From assembly GCF_014235875.1 (NCBI RefSeq), contig NZ_JACJUK010000001.1, forward strand, positions 248,001 to 312,000: 64,000 nt of DNA. Direction: 5' to 3'. This DNA is from Croceivirga lutea (lineage in GTDB: Bacteria > Bacteroidota > Bacteroidia > Flavobacteriales > Flavobacteriaceae). Every line of letters begins with the position of its first letter. Positions within the stretch are counted from its first letter, which is position 1. The notes beneath the pieces were generated by a model, which saw nothing but the letters and a program-made list of their open reading frames with translations, was not told the origin of the DNA and made no database searches. Position numbers and translations under genes: made by a program. This document shows positions 51,887 through 62,398 of this stretch, piece by piece.

Positions 51887-53362
51887 ATGACAAATTACTT
51901 CAATACACTATCACTTAGAGACCAATTACAGCAATTGGGAAAATGTAGATTTATGGATCCAAGTGAGTTTACAGATGGTGTTCAAGCTTTGAAGGGTAAA
52001 AAAATTGTAATTGTAGGTTGTGGAGCCCAAGGTTTAAACCAAGGTTTAAATATGAGAGATTCTGGTTTAGATATCTCTTATACTCTTCGTGAAGCAGCTA
52101 TTAAAGAACAAAGACAATCCTATAAAAATGCAAAGGAAAACAATTTTAATGTAGGCACTTATGAAGAGTTAATACCAACTGCAGATGTAGTTATCAATCT
52201 AACCCCAGATAAGCAGCATACAAATGTGGTAAAAGCAGTTATGCCTTTAATGAAAAAAGGAGCAACGCTAACGTATTCTCATGGTTTTAATATTGTGGAA
52301 GAAGGTATGCAAATACGTGAAGACCTTACTGTAATTATGGTTGCGCCTAAAAGCCCAGGTTCTGAGGTGAGAGAAGAATACAAAAGAGGTTTTGGCGTGC
52401 CAACCTTAATTGCAGTACACCCAGAAAATGACCCAGAAGGTAAAGGGTTAGCGCAAGCTAAAGCATACGCTGCCGGCACAGGTGGTGATAGAGCGGGAGT
52501 ATTAGAATCTTCGTTTGTGGCTGAAGTAAAATCAGATTTAATGGGTGAACAAACTATTCTTTGTGGTTTGTTACAAACGGGTTCTATTTTAAGCTTTGAT
52601 TTAATGGTAGAAAAGGGTATTGAACCAGGCTATGCCTCAAAATTAATTCAATACGGTTGGGAAACCATTACAGAAGGTCTTAAACAAGGTGGTATTACCA
52701 ATATGATGGACCGTCTTTCCAATCCAGCAAAAATCAAAGCTTTTGATTTAGCTGAGGAATTAAAGGTTATTATGAGACCATTATTTCAAAAGCATATGGA
52801 TGATATCATGAGTGGTCATTTTTCTAAAACGATGATGGAAGATTGGGCAAATGATGATAAAAATCTATTAACGTGGAGAGCAGAAACAGGAGAGACTAAT
52901 TTCGAGAAAACTCCAGCTGGTAATGATGATATTTCTGAACAAGAATATTATGATAACGGGGTATTAATGGTTGCTTTTGTAAAGTCTGGCGTAGAACTTG
53001 CCTTTGAAACAATGACAGAGTCAGGTATAATAGCAGAATCTGCGTATTATGAATCTTTACATGAAACTCCATTAATTGCGAATACAATAGCACGCAAGAA
53101 GCTTTTTGAAATGAATAGAGTTATTTCAGATACTGCGGAATATGGTTGCTATTTATTTGACCATGCATGTAAACCCTTATTAACCGATTTTATGAAAACC
53201 GTTGATATAGACGTTATAGGCAAAACCTATAATGAAGAGAACGATAATGGTGTAGATAACAGAAGATTAATAGCGGTGAACAAAGCGCTTAGAGAACATC
53301 CGGTTGAAATTGTAGGAGAGAGATTGCGAGCTTCAATGACAGCTATGAAGCCAATAGCATAA
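51887..53362 (+). CDS. ilvC: Ketol-acid reductoisomerase (class II)
   Basis: A 491-residue class II (long) NADPH-dependent enzyme. The N-terminal Rossmann domain has [19 protein letters not shown] and the NADPH-selecting loop [16 protein letters not shown] duplicated knotted C-terminal domain carries the Mg ligands ([17 protein letters not shown]). It converts acetolactate/acetohydroxybutyrate to the dihydroxy acids used by IlvD. A terminator directly follows, and the remains of ilvA come after that. Confidence 0.96.
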   Translation: MTNYFNTLSLRDQLQQLGKCRFMDPSEFTDGVQALKGKKIVIVGCGAQGLNQGLNMRDSGLDISYTLREAAIKEQRQSYKNAKENNFNVGTYEELIPTADVVINLTPDKQHTNVVKAVMPLMKKGATLTYSHGFNIVEEGMQIREDLTVIMVAPKSPGSEVREEYKRGFGVPTLIAVHPENDPEGKGLAQAKAYAAGTGGDRAGVLESSFVAEVKSDLMGEQTILCGLLQTGSILSFDLMVEKGIEPGYASKLIQYGWETITEGLKQGGITNMMDRLSNPAKIKAFDLAEELKVIMRPLFQKHMDDIMSGHFSKTMMEDWANDDKNLLTWRAETGETNFEKTPAGNDDISEQEYYDNGVLMVAFVKSGVELAFETMTESGIIAESAYYESLHETPLIANTIARKKLFEMNRVISDTAEYGCYLFDHACKPLLTDFMKTVDIDVIGKTYNEENDNGVDNRRLIAVNKALREHPVEIVGERLRASMTAMKPIA

Positions 53363-53366
53363 TAGT

Positions 53367-53398
53367 AAAAAGGCAGGTTAATCACCTGCCTTTTTTTA
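53367..53398 (+). terminator. Intrinsic terminator after ilvC
   Basis: AGGCAGGT and ACCTGCCT flank a TAATC loop and a run of seven T follows, from five bases after the ilvC stop. The ilvA scar starts right at its 3' edge, so it either lay in the ilvC-ilvA spacer before the deletion or was brought there by it. Confidence 0.9.
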
Positions 53399-53553
53399 TT
53401 CTTAGGACTAAATGATGATACTACGCATTTTAAATATTCAAAAAAGTCTAATCGAGAAGATGCACGTGCTGTGGTTGGTATTAATTCAAAAGACCTGAAG
53501 ATTTAGAACCACTCCTTAAAAGAATAAAAGAAAATAACTTTTTTGGAGACTAG
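53399..53553 (+). pseudogene. ilvA: Frameshifted C-terminal remnant of ilvA (threonine ammonia-lyase)
   Basis: About 52 codons of the C-terminal ACT-like regulatory region of threonine deaminase survive. Reading FLGLNDDTTHFKYSKKSN then REDARAVVGINSKDL, it parallels LGPNDDITHFEYTKKN...VGIELK in Bacteroidota IlvA. The frame hits TAG at 53504; a one-base shift near 53498-53500 restores DLEPLLKRIKENNFFGD and a natural TAG stop at 53551. The PLP catalytic domain is absent. Its place after ilvC is the usual position of ilvA in flavobacterial ilvDBNCA operons. So this locus cannot make threonine deaminase. Confidence 0.8.
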
Positions 53554-53620
53554 TTAAATAACAAACCAGATTTGTTTCAATATCTAATTTAATTACAAAG
53601 AACACACTAGAACTCAAAAT

Positions 53621-55210
53621 ATGACAACAACAAATCAAATTCCAGAAGAGTTTCAAATAACGGCATTAAAACATCAGAAACATTATCTCGTAAATGGAAA
53701 ATTAGAAGAATGGAATGGTGAAACATCAGAAGTTATTTCTACCATATCATCTACAGAAGAGTACAAACATACAGTATTAGGTAGCATTCCTACCATGGGA
53801 GAAAAAGAAGCTATGAAGGCCTTAGATGCTGCACTTTCAGCTTATGACCAAGGTCAAGGTCTTTGGCCTACAATGAAGGTAAAAGACCGTATTGAGTGTA
53901 TGGAGAACTTTGTTAAGAAAATGGAGTCTAAGCGTGAAGAGGTGGTAAAGTTATTAATGTGGGAAATTGGCAAAAACAAGCCTGATTCTTACAAAGAGTT
54001 TGATAGAACAGTGGAATACATCTACGATACCATTGAAGAATACAAAGAGCTTGACAGAAGCTCTGCAAAATTTCAAAAACATGCGGGCGTTTACGCACAC
54101 ATACGCAGAGGCCCATTAGGTGTTGTGTTGTGTTTAGGGCCTTACAACTATCCATTAAATGAGACTTTTGCCTTGTTAATCCCAGCTATAATAATGGGGA
54201 ACACCACTATTTTTAAACCAGCTAAACATGGCGTATTACTCATAACCCCATTACTAGAAGCATTTCAGTCTAGTTTTCCTAAAGGAGTAGTAAACATCAT
54301 TTTTGGTAGAGGTAGGGCTGTAGCAGCACCTATTATGCAAACTGGTAAAGTTGATGTCTTGGCATTAATAGGCAACAGCAAATCAGCAAACGCGCTACAA
54401 GAACAACACCCAAAAAGTAACCGTTTACGTTTGGTACTAGGATTAGAAGCAAAGAATCCAGCTATTATCTTACCAGATGCAGATATGGATTTAACCATTA
54501 AAGAAGTAATAGCGGGAACAACTTCATTTAATGGGCAGCGTTGTACAGCTTTAAAAGTTGTTTACGTACATGATGATGTAAAAGACGAATTTTTAGAAAA
54601 GTATTCCAAAGCCATTGATGCATTAAAATTTGGTAATCCTTGGGATGAAGGTGCGCAACTAACCCCTTTGCCAGAACCAGATAAGCCAGATTATATTCAA
54701 GAGTTAATAGATGATGCGTTACAAAAAGGCGCACAAATCAAGAATGAAAAAGGAGGTTGGCGAAGCGATAATTATATCTGGCCAGCAGTATTATACCCCG
54801 TTTCTAAAGAAATGAGGGTTTATACTGAAGAGCAATTTGGTCCTGTTGTACCAGTTTTATCTTTTAGTGATATTTCAGAGCCTTTAGACGATATGGCAGA
54901 ATCAAATTACGGGCAGCAGGTAAGTTTATTTGGTAAAGATGTATATACTTTATCTCCGCTAATAGATACACTTGCAAATTTAGTTTGTAGGGTAAATTTA
55001 AATAGTTCTTGTCAACGCGGACCAGATGTGTATCCATTTACCGGTAGAAAAGATTCGGCGCAAGCTACATTAAGCGTGCATGATGCTTTACGTTCTTTTT
55101 CAATTAGAACTTTTGTAGCATTTAAAGACAATGATATTAATAATGAGACTATTGAAAATCTTTTAGACGCTAAAGCAAGTAATTTTTTAAGTACAGATTA
55201 CATTTTGTAG
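53621..55210 (+). CDS. gapN: Aldehyde dehydrogenase, GapN-type (NADP-dependent non-phosphorylating G3P dehydrogenase)
   Basis: A 529-residue ALDH-superfamily enzyme resembling GapN, which oxidises glyceraldehyde-3-phosphate directly to 3-phosphoglycerate with NADP+. Catalytic Cys308 in [10 protein letters not shown] and general-base Glu in [12 protein letters not shown]; the oxyanion Asn is in [33 protein letters not shown] is the family cofactor-domain entry. The GapN call rests on overall resemblance and length, with other NADP-ALDHs possible. It starts 67 bases after the ilvA scar. Confidence 0.8.
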   Translation: MTTTNQIPEEFQITALKHQKHYLVNGKLEEWNGETSEVISTISSTEEYKHTVLGSIPTMGEKEAMKALDAALSAYDQGQGLWPTMKVKDRIECMENFVKKMESKREEVVKLLMWEIGKNKPDSYKEFDRTVEYIYDTIEEYKELDRSSAKFQKHAGVYAHIRRGPLGVVLCLGPYNYPLNETFALLIPAIIMGNTTIFKPAKHGVLLITPLLEAFQSSFPKGVVNIIFGRGRAVAAPIMQTGKVDVLALIGNSKSANALQEQHPKSNRLRLVLGLEAKNPAIILPDADMDLTIKEVIAGTTSFNGQRCTALKVVYVHDDVKDEFLEKYSKAIDALKFGNPWDEGAQLTPLPEPDKPDYIQELIDDALQKGAQIKNEKGGWRSDNYIWPAVLYPVSKEMRVYTEEQFGPVVPVLSFSDISEPLDDMAESNYGQQVSLFGKDVYTLSPLIDTLANLVCRVNLNSSCQRGPDVYPFTGRKDSAQATLSVHDALRSFSIRTFVAFKDNDINNETIENLLDAKASNFLSTDYIL

Positions 55211-55330
55211 CAATAGTCTGGTTGGGGTTAAGTGCTACAATTATGGTGCAATTTATGCTGTCAGAGTTAAATAGAATTAGGTGCTATAAGGGTTTGCAAA
55301 TATTTTACCCAAAATATTCGTTTTAGATAG

Positions 55331-55370
55331 TCAAGTACTTCTTTAAAACCAGAAGTGCTTGATTTTTTTT
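55331..55370 (+). terminator. Intrinsic terminator after gapN
   Basis: TCAAGTACTTCT pairs with AGAAGTGCTTGA (one G-T pair) across an 8-nt loop and a run of eight T follows, 120 bases after the gapN stop and before the methyltransferase. Confidence 0.8.
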
Positions 55371-55404
55371 GTGAAGGCGAAAAAATGCAACTGTAATTTA
55401 ATTT

Positions 55405-56064
55405 ATGAAAAGATTTATTGAAAAAATTCGCGGTAGAAGTATTCCAAGTTTATACCGTTCATTTTATGCAAAACTTTGGGATTATTACTATGATTACAAA
55501 TACAGAATTGATACAGATGCTCATGTACAATTAGAAAATTTAGATATAAGTAAAGAGCAAAAAGAACATTATTATTGGTATGAAGGCACAAAGGTTCGTC
55601 CGCTCAAGAAACTATTTAAGCATCTTAAAATACCAAAAGACAAAACCTTCGTTGATATCGGCTCAGGTAAGGGCCGCGTACTGCTAATAGCTGCGGAATA
55701 TGGGTTTCAAAAGATTATTGGCATTGAATTATCCCCTAATTTATATCAAATTTCAAAGAATAACGTAAACACTTTTTTACAAAAAAGAAGTATAGCAGCT
55801 GAGATTGATATTCTAAATATTGATGCATTAGATTATAATTATACAGATAACGAAGCTATTTTTTTTCTTTATAATCCTTTTGATGAGCATATTTTAAAAC
55901 AAATAGTTCTTAATATAAAAAGTTCTTTAAACCGTAATAAGCGAGATGTTAAGATTATTTATGCGAATTCTATTCACCGTAAAGTCATTGAAGAGAATTT
56001 AAAAATTGTAAAGACTGAAAGAATAAGTATATACAATGTTGGCTTCTCTATATATGATATTTAA
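55405..56064 (+). CDS. Class I SAM-dependent methyltransferase
   Basis: A 219-residue cytosolic methyltransferase. Motif I is FVDIGSGKGRVLLIAAEYGF (~87-106), followed by the acidic GIELSPNLYQIS (motif II) and IDILNIDALDY. FFLYNPFDEHILKQIV is a motif IV variant with NPF in place of the usual NPP/DPP. The N-terminal ~75 residues are basic and helical. The substrate is unknown, and single-gene context gives no help. Confidence 0.8.
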   Translation: MKRFIEKIRGRSIPSLYRSFYAKLWDYYYDYKYRIDTDAHVQLENLDISKEQKEHYYWYEGTKVRPLKKLFKHLKIPKDKTFVDIGSGKGRVLLIAAEYGFQKIIGIELSPNLYQISKNNVNTFLQKRSIAAEIDILNIDALDYNYTDNEAIFFLYNPFDEHILKQIVLNIKSSLNRNKRDVKIIYANSIHRKVIEENLKIVKTERISIYNVGFSIYDI

Positions 56065-56246
56065 ATACTACCAATTTGCTTAGAAAATAGGTTTTGTTTC
56101 AAAATCACCACTAGCATTAGACAGACTCTAAAGTTGTGTCATTTTACCATATAACTTTTATTAAACTTTTGTTAAGGGTCAATTTAACACATATTTTAAG
56201 CAATTTTAGATAAACGTTTCTACTTTCTATTTTTCACCTTTGTATT

Positions 56247-57458
56247 ATGAAAAGTAGAAAAGCTTTATTAGCGCTAGCATTAGGAGGTTTTGGAATTGGA
56301 TTAACCGAGTTCGTTATTATGGGTATTTTACCAGAAGTAGCTAACGGACTTCAAATAACAATACCCAAAGCAGGACATTTTATTGCGGCTTATGCTTTAG
56401 GGGTTGTTGTAGGTGCGCCATTATTAGCCACTATCGGAAACAAATTACCTTCAAAAAAAATGTTACTGTTGTTAATGATTTGGTTTACCGTCTTTAATAC
56501 ATTATCTGCTTTTTCATCTAATTATATAGGCATGCTAACCATGCGTTTTCTTTCAGGATTACCACATGGTGCTTTTTTTGGTATAGGTTCAATAGTTGCA
56601 ACACAATTAGCAAAAGAAGGTAAAGCAGCCCAAGCTATAGCAACTATGTTTTCAGGCTTAACAGTAGCAAATGTAATTGGTGTTCCTTTAGGTACTTATT
56701 TAGGTCAAACCTATGATTGGAGTATTTCTTTTTTCCTTGTTGGTGTAGTCGGCATCTTTACTTTATTAAGTATCTTTTTTTGGATGCCCAAAATTTCGAA
56801 TAATCAAGTTATTAAAGAAAGTAAAAAGAAACCAGTGGCTGTTCCCGTCTTTAAAAATGGTGAATTATGGGCGTTAATTGCACTTACCGCAATAGGTACT
56901 GGAGGTTTTTTTGCATGGTATAGTTACATTGCTCCTTTAATAACAGATGTAGCTAAATTACCAGATTATGTTGTTAGCTATGCCATGATTATTGCTGGGG
57001 TAGGTATGGTTCTAGGCAACTTTATTGGCGCTAGAATGGCAGAAGTTTTTAAACCGTTAAAATCTGTTATAATCAGTCTTTCTGCAATGAGTGGCATACT
57101 GGTGGTTAATTCTTTTCTAGCGTTTAATCCAGTAGCAGTACTAATGCTATCTTTTGCTATTGGCCTTATAACTTTCACAGTTGCAGCGCCTTTACAAATG
57201 GCTATCATTAATAGCGCTCAAGGAGCAGAAAAAATTGGAGCATCAATGAATCAAAGTGCTTTTAATATAGGTAATGCCTCAGGCGCATATGCTGCTGGGT
57301 TACCCTTAGTATTTGGTTATAGTGTAACTTCTGCGAGCGTTGTTGGTGCCGCATTGGCAACATTTGGAGTACTTATAGCAGCTGGCATTTTACTATATAG
57401 AAAGCAAAAATTAAAGATGCAGCTCAAGAAAACTGAGCTAGCCATAGATGGCAAGTAG
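56247..57458 (+). CDS. MFS transporter (AraJ/DHA1-type)
   Basis: A 403-residue inner-membrane exporter with 12 predicted helices in two halves and a cytosolic loop (~183-205, rich in Lys). FGIGLTEFVIMGILPEVA in helix 1 and motif C-like GLTVANVIGVPLGTYLGQ in helix 5 are typical of the AraJ/YdhP drug or sugar efflux branch. The short basic tail QKLKMQLKKTEL is cytosolic. Single gene; ends at a bidirectional terminator. Confidence 0.87.
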   Translation: MKSRKALLALALGGFGIGLTEFVIMGILPEVANGLQITIPKAGHFIAAYALGVVVGAPLLATIGNKLPSKKMLLLLMIWFTVFNTLSAFSSNYIGMLTMRFLSGLPHGAFFGIGSIVATQLAKEGKAAQAIATMFSGLTVANVIGVPLGTYLGQTYDWSISFFLVGVVGIFTLLSIFFWMPKISNNQVIKESKKKPVAVPVFKNGELWALIALTAIGTGGFFAWYSYIAPLITDVAKLPDYVVSYAMIIAGVGMVLGNFIGARMAEVFKPLKSVIISLSAMSGILVVNSFLAFNPVAVLMLSFAIGLITFTVAAPLQMAIINSAQGAEKIGASMNQSAFNIGNASGAYAAGLPLVFGYSVTSASVVGAALATFGVLIAAGILLYRKQKLKMQLKKTELAIDGK

Positions 57459-57530
57459 TATTCAATTAAGTTTATAACTATCAATCTAGTTTTTGCAGTA
57501 TACCGCTAAAAAATAACTAATAACTAAAAT

Positions 57531-57565
57531 ACAAAAGCCCTTTATTTTAAGGGCTTTTGTATTTT
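57531..57565. terminator. Bidirectional terminator between the MFS gene and leuB
   Basis: ACAAAAGCCCTT and AAGGGCTTTTGT flank a TATTTT loop, with A-rich and T-rich flanks on both strands. It ends both convergent transcripts. Confidence 0.85.
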
Positions 57566-57580
57566 ATAGCATAGCTATTT

Positions 57581-58636
57581 TTATAGATTGTTTGCTAACC
57601 AATCGCCAACTTCTGAGGTTTTATAAGCCTTACCACCATCAGCTAAATCTTCGGTCACTATACCTTCTGACAAAGATTTATTTACAGCATCTCTGATAGC
57701 TTGTGCTTCATCTATAAGATTGAAATCTTCGAATAGCATTGCGGCTGAAAGTACGGTAGCTAAAGGATTTGCTATGTCTTTACCAGCAGCTTGTGGGTAA
57801 GAACCATGAATAGGTTCATATAATCCAATTTTCTCTCCAAGTGAAGATGAAGGCATTAATCCCATAGAACCAGAAATTACCGAGGCTTCATCAGTTAAAA
57901 TGTCACCAAATAGATTAGCGGTAATAATTACATCATAACCTTTTGGCCATTGAATTAAGCGCATAGCAACAGCATCTACAAACTCATAAGTAACTTCAAC
58001 TTCAGGATATTCTTTCTCCATACGTTGTACCGTTTCTCTCCATAAACGTGAAGCTTCTAACACGTTGGCTTTATCAACACAACATAATTTTTTACCTCGT
58101 TTCAATGCCATTTCAAAACCTTTTTTAGCCAATCGCTCTATTTCATATCGATGGTAAGTCATGGTATCAAAAGCAGTTTCGTCATCATTTAATCTTCCTC
58201 GTTCGCCAAAATATACACCACCAGTTAGCTCTCGTAAAATAATTAAATCGGTTCCTTCAATACGGTCACGTTTCAAAGGTGATTTATCAATTAAGGAAGG
58301 AAAGGTAAATGTTGGACGCACGTTAGCGAATAGGCCTAATGCCTTTCTCATTTTAAGTAAACCTTGTTCAGGACGCACTTTTGCACTTGGGTCGTTATCG
58401 AATCTTGGGTCACCAATGGCACCAAACAAAACGGCATCAGAACTTGAACAAATTTCGTGGGTTTCATCTGGATAAGGTTCCCCAACCGCATCAATGGCCG
58501 CTGCTCCTGTTAATGCAGGTTTCCAATTAATGGTATGGCCAAATTTATCAGCTACGGCATTTGATACTTTTACTGCTTGGTCAATTACTTCTGGGCCGAT
58601 TCCATCACCGGCAAGTAGTGCTATGTTTAGGTTCAT
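57581..58636 (-). CDS. leuB: 3-isopropylmalate dehydrogenase
   Basis: A 351-residue NAD-dependent beta-decarboxylating dehydrogenase of leucine synthesis; also acts on 3-methylmalate in the citramalate route to isoleucine. N-terminal LLAGDGIGPEVIDQAVKV, substrate loop RELTGGVYFGERG, VDAVAMRLIQWPKGYDVI with metal Asp residues, and YEPIHGSYPQAAGKDIANPLA for NAD binding. It is the last gene of leuC-leuD-leuA/cimA-leuB, 55 bases after the synthase gene. Confidence 0.97.
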   Translation of the reverse strand: MNLNIALLAGDGIGPEVIDQAVKVSNAVADKFGHTINWKPALTGAAAIDAVGEPYPDETHEICSSSDAVLFGAIGDPRFDNDPSAKVRPEQGLLKMRKALGLFANVRPTFTFPSLIDKSPLKRDRIEGTDLIILRELTGGVYFGERGRLNDDETAFDTMTYHRYEIERLAKKGFEMALKRGKKLCCVDKANVLEASRLWRETVQRMEKEYPEVEVTYEFVDAVAMRLIQWPKGYDVIITANLFGDILTDEASVISGSMGLMPSSSLGEKIGLYEPIHGSYPQAAGKDIANPLATVLSAAMLFEDFNLIDEAQAIRDAVNKSLSEGIVTEDLADGGKAYKTSEVGDWLANNL

Positions 58637-58691
58637 TATTATTAATTTAATTAGGGCTTTTACCCCAAAATCCGTTATGGAGGGTTTTTAG

Positions 58692-60206
58692 TTATATTAG
58701 ATTTAACATTTTTTCAGTAGCCTTTATTGCTGACACCGTTTGGTCAGAGTCCAACCCTGTAGTTACAAAATCGTTTTTTGCGGTTTTCCAAGTAATCATG
58801 GTTTCACATAGGGCATCAGAAGAGCTACCAGGAGGAATTCTAACCACATAGTCTATAAGTTTGGGTAAATTAGAACCACGTTCGTCATAGATTTTATGCA
58901 AGGCATTCATGAATGCATCAAACTGTCCATCTCCTTGGGCATTACTTTCATAAACTTCTCCATTAATTTCTATAGATAGGGTAGTGGAGGGCATAAGACC
59001 TTTGGCATGCGTTAATACGTAAGATTTTATAAAAACGTTCTGTTTAAATGAACTACTGTCTAAAACATCAGAAATTATATATGGTAAATCATCTTTGGTA
59101 ACTTTTTCTTTTTTATCACCAAGTTCAATAATACGTTCAGTAACCTTTTTAACTTCTTCATCGTTTAAAGTAAGTCCAAGTTCTTGAAGGTTTTTTAGAA
59201 TATTGGCTTTACCAGATGTTTTGCCCAAAGCATATTTACGTTTTCTACCAAAACGCTCAGGCATAAGATTACTAAAATAAAGGTTGTTTTTATTATCACC
59301 ATCTGCATGAATACCAGCAGTTTGGGTAAACACATTTTCACCAACTACAGGTTTGTTCGCCGGAATTCCAAAACCAGTAAAAGTTGAAACCAACTTACTT
59401 ACTTTATAGAGAGAAGATTCTACTACCTTGGTTTCTATTTCAGGTAGAAAATCATTAATTACTGCAATAGTACTTGCTAGAGGAGCATTACCGGCACGTT
59501 CACCCATACCGTTCACCGTAAGGTGAAGGCCGTGCGCACCTGCCTTTAGTGATTCCATTACATTGCTCACACTCAAATCATAGTCATTATGACCATGAAA
59601 ATCAAAATGAGTATTAGGATATCGTTTAACGATTTTATCAATATACTCAAAAGTTTCAGCTGGTGTTAATATTCCTAAAGTATCTGGTAACAAAACCCTT
59701 TTTATGGGTTGTTGCGTAAGAAAATCTAAAAATTGAAATACATATTCTTGAGAATTACGCATGCCATTACTCCAGTCTTCTAAATATACATTTGTAATAA
59801 ATCCTTCGGACTTTGCTAGGGAAATACTTTTAGCTATTTCTGCAAAATGTTCTTCTGGAGTTTTACGTAGTTGATGTGTTAAATGATTGAGCGAGCCTTT
59901 GGTTAGTAGATTTTGAACTTTAGCACCAGCTTCTTTCATCCATTGAATTGAAGCGCCACCATCAACAAAGGTGAGTACTTCTACTTGGTGTAAACAATCT
60001 ACTTCTTGAGCCCATTTTGTAATATTTTTTACAGCCTTAAACTCTCCCTCAGAAACTCGTGCAGAAGCAACTTCGATGCGGTCAACCTTTAATTCTTCTA
60101 ATAAAAGTTTAGCTAGGGTTAACTTTTCTGAAGCTGTAAAAGAAACCCCAGAGGTTTGTTCACCATCTCTAAGGGTGGTATCCATTATTTCAATGGTTCT
60201 CGACAT
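58692..60206 (-). CDS. leuA/cimA: Alpha-isopropylmalate synthase family enzyme (LeuA family), likely (R)-citramalate synthase (CimA type)
   Basis: A 504-residue acyl-CoA:2-oxoacid condensing enzyme. TIM barrel with MDTTLRDGEQTSGVSF (Arg13, Asp14), Glu143 in VYLEDWSNGMRNS, FDFHGHNDYDLSVSN metal His residues and GERAGNAPLAS. The C-terminal LeuA regulatory domain (~385-504) ends RIPPGSSSDALCET. From memory it is close to Leptospira CimA over its full length, and Leu78, Leu101 and Tyr141 align with the residues (Leu81, Leu104, Tyr144) described as lining that enzyme's pyruvate pocket. It would then condense pyruvate with acetyl-CoA for isoleucine. It would normally be annotated 2-isopropylmalate synthase from its leuCDB context. 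The family is certain; substrate choice is inferred. Confidence 0.8.
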   Translation of the reverse strand: MSRTIEIMDTTLRDGEQTSGVSFTASEKLTLAKLLLEELKVDRIEVASARVSEGEFKAVKNITKWAQEVDCLHQVEVLTFVDGGASIQWMKEAGAKVQNLLTKGSLNHLTHQLRKTPEEHFAEIAKSISLAKSEGFITNVYLEDWSNGMRNSQEYVFQFLDFLTQQPIKRVLLPDTLGILTPAETFEYIDKIVKRYPNTHFDFHGHNDYDLSVSNVMESLKAGAHGLHLTVNGMGERAGNAPLASTIAVINDFLPEIETKVVESSLYKVSKLVSTFTGFGIPANKPVVGENVFTQTAGIHADGDNKNNLYFSNLMPERFGRKRKYALGKTSGKANILKNLQELGLTLNDEEVKKVTERIIELGDKKEKVTKDDLPYIISDVLDSSSFKQNVFIKSYVLTHAKGLMPSTTLSIEINGEVYESNAQGDGQFDAFMNALHKIYDERGSNLPKLIDYVVRIPPGSSSDALCETMITWKTAKNDFVTTGLDSDQTVSAIKATEKMLNLI

Positions 60207-60218
60207 TTTTTTATGTAA

Positions 60219-60815
60219 TTAGAAAGGACGCGTTTCTACGAAATCTATGATGTCTTCTTTTAAATTTAATAGGTAATCAATATCATCAAACCCGTTTAAC
60301 ATATTACCTTTTTTATACGCATTAATACCAAAAGTCTCAAACTCTCCGGTACTTAGAATGGTAAAGGTTTGCTCTTGTAAATCAACTTTAAATTCGGTAT
60401 TTGGGTCAGCTTCAATAGCCTTAAAAATTTTCTCTAAAAACTCAGGACTTATTTGAACCGGGAGTACACCTACATTTAAACAATTGTTTCTAAAGATATC
60501 TGCAAAAAAGCTAGATACTACACAACGAAACCCATAATCATAAACAGCCCATGCAGCATGTTCACGAGAAGAACCAGAACCAAAGTTTTTGCCACCTACT
60601 AAAATTTTACCACTGTAAATAGGGTTGTTTAAAACAAATTGTTCTTTAGGTGAATTGTCAGAATTATACCGCCAATCTCTAAAAAGATTATCACCAAACC
60701 CTTTACGCTCAGTTGCTTTTAAAAAACGAGCTGGAATTATTTGGTCAGTATCTACGTTTTCTATAGGTAACGGTACAGCCGTTGAAGTTAATATGTCGAA
60801 TTTATCGTATGCCAT
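60219..60815 (-). CDS. leuD: 3-isopropylmalate dehydratase small subunit
   Basis: A 198-residue swivel-domain subunit of the isopropylmalate (and citramalate) isomerase with LeuC. The start is set at 60815 ([32 protein letters not shown]), which is the usual LeuD N-terminus; the upstream ATG at 60860 adds 15 residues unlike the family. [23 protein letters not shown] is the substrate-specificity loop. It lies 12 bases before the synthase gene. Confidence 0.95.
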   Translation of the reverse strand: MAYDKFDILTSTAVPLPIENVDTDQIIPARFLKATERKGFGDNLFRDWRYNSDNSPKEQFVLNNPIYSGKILVGGKNFGSGSSREHAAWAVYDYGFRCVVSSFFADIFRNNCLNVGVLPVQISPEFLEKIFKAIEADPNTEFKVDLQEQTFTILSTGEFETFGINAYKKGNMLNGFDDIDYLLNLKEDIIDFVETRPF

Positions 60816-60862
60816 TTTTACTTTTTTTGTGTTTCCTAAAATGAAGGAAATTAAAATCAATT

Positions 60863-62269
60863 TTAAGCGGTTTCTAACTGCATTAATTCTCTAGGGTCAG
60901 TTACCTTGCCAGTTACAGCAGCAGCAGCAGCAACTAACGGACTAGCTAATAAGGTTCTCGCTCCTGGGCCTTGTCTACCTTCAAAATTTCGGTTACTAGT
61001 ACTTACCGCATATTTTCCTGCGGGTACTTTATCATCGTTCATAGCTAGGCATGCAGAACAACCCGGTTCTCTTAATTCAAAACCTGCTTCGTTTAATATT
61101 TCTAATATACCTTCTTCTTTAATTGCTGTTTCAACTTGGTGTGAACCAGGAACCAACCAAGCAGTTACATTAGCTGCTTTTTTTCTACCTTTTATTATAG
61201 AAGCAAATGCTCTAAAATCTTCTATTCTACCATTAGTACAACTACCTAAGAAGACAAAATCAATAGGTTTTCCTATCATTTGGTCTCCCTCACTAAAATC
61301 CATATACGCTAAGGACTTTTTATAGGTTTGAGCACCAGAACCTTCACCAGCGGTTGGAATTGAATTTGAAATACCAAAGCCCATACCAGGGTTAGTACCA
61401 TAAGTAATCATTGGTTCAATATTAGCGGCATCAAAGGTTAACTCTTTATCAAAATCAGCGTCATCTTCTGAATATAAGGTTTCCCAATAATTCATTGCTT
61501 TATCCCAATCGGCACCTTTAGGTGCAAATTCTCTGCCTTTTACATAGTCAAACGTTTTCTCATCTGGGGCAATCATTCCTCCACGAGCTCCCATTTCAAT
61601 ACTTAAGTTACATACCGTCATACGGCCTTCCATTGACATATTTTTGAATACATCTCCTGCATATTCAACAAAGTATCCAGTTGCGCCAGATGTGGTTAAT
61701 TGCGAAATAATATATAGAGCAACGTCTTTAGGAGTTACACCAAATTGCAATTCGCCATTTACGTTAATACGCATACTGCGCGGTTTTGGTTGCATTATAC
61801 ATTGGCTAGCTAACACCATTTCTACCTCAGAAGTTCCAATACCAAAGGCAATTGCTCCAAAAGCACCGTGAGTAGAGGTGTGCGAATCACCACAAACAAT
61901 AGTGGCTCCAGGTAAGGTTATACCATTTTCTGGACCAACTACGTGCACAATACCATTTTTTTCATGTCCTAATCCCCAATAGCGAATACCATGTTCATTG
62001 GCATTTTTTTCTAAAGCCGCTAACTGATTTGCAGATAATGGGTCTTTAACGGGTAAATGTTGATTAATTGTAGGCGTATTATGGTCTGCGGTAGCAAAAG
62101 TTCTATTAGGATTAAGCACCTCAATACCTCTATTTTTAATTCCTAAAAACGCAACCGGACTGGTAACTTCATGCACCAAGTGGCGGTCAATGAAAAGCAC
62201 ATCTGGTCCATTTTGTATACTTTTTACTACGTGAGAATCCCAAACCTTATCAAATAACGTTTTGCCCAT
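60863..62269 (-). CDS. leuC: 3-isopropylmalate dehydratase large subunit
   Basis: A 468-residue aconitase-family [4Fe-4S] subunit. Cluster Cys in [15 protein letters not shown] and [37 protein letters not shown] and [20 protein letters not shown] are standard. It is the first gene of the operon leuC-leuD-leuA/cimA-leuB. An exact -7 promoter element lies 27 bases upstream. Confidence 0.97.
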   Translation of the reverse strand: MGKTLFDKVWDSHVVKSIQNGPDVLFIDRHLVHEVTSPVAFLGIKNRGIEVLNPNRTFATADHNTPTINQHLPVKDPLSANQLAALEKNANEHGIRYWGLGHEKNGIVHVVGPENGITLPGATIVCGDSHTSTHGAFGAIAFGIGTSEVEMVLASQCIMQPKPRSMRINVNGELQFGVTPKDVALYIISQLTTSGATGYFVEYAGDVFKNMSMEGRMTVCNLSIEMGARGGMIAPDEKTFDYVKGREFAPKGADWDKAMNYWETLYSEDDADFDKELTFDAANIEPMITYGTNPGMGFGISNSIPTAGEGSGAQTYKKSLAYMDFSEGDQMIGKPIDFVFLGSCTNGRIEDFRAFASIIKGRKKAANVTAWLVPGSHQVETAIKEEGILEILNEAGFELREPGCSACLAMNDDKVPAGKYAVSTSNRNFEGRQGPGARTLLASPLVAAAAAVTGKVTDPRELMQLETA

Positions 62270-62295
62270 ATTATTTTCTTGAAAATTTAAGTAAC

Positions 62296-62303
62296 CAAAA
62301 ATA
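62296..62303 (-). promoter_or_regulatory. -7 promoter element of the leu operon
   Basis: Minus-strand TATTTTTG is an exact TAnnTTTG match 27 bases before the leuC ATG. A TTGG about 22 bases further upstream could serve as -33 element. The short leader has no visible attenuator. Confidence 0.55.
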
Positions 62304-62398
62304 CGGATTGTTAGGTAGTTTAGTCCAAGTGAATTGGGTTCAAATTACGATGTTCAACAAAGTTTTTGTTTTGTGTTACATTTAAAATCAGGCAGTTA

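Noticed and set aside
60816-60860. N-terminal extension of LeuD
   Set aside because: The family start MAYDKFDIL-type lies at 60815; the extra residues do not resemble LeuD.
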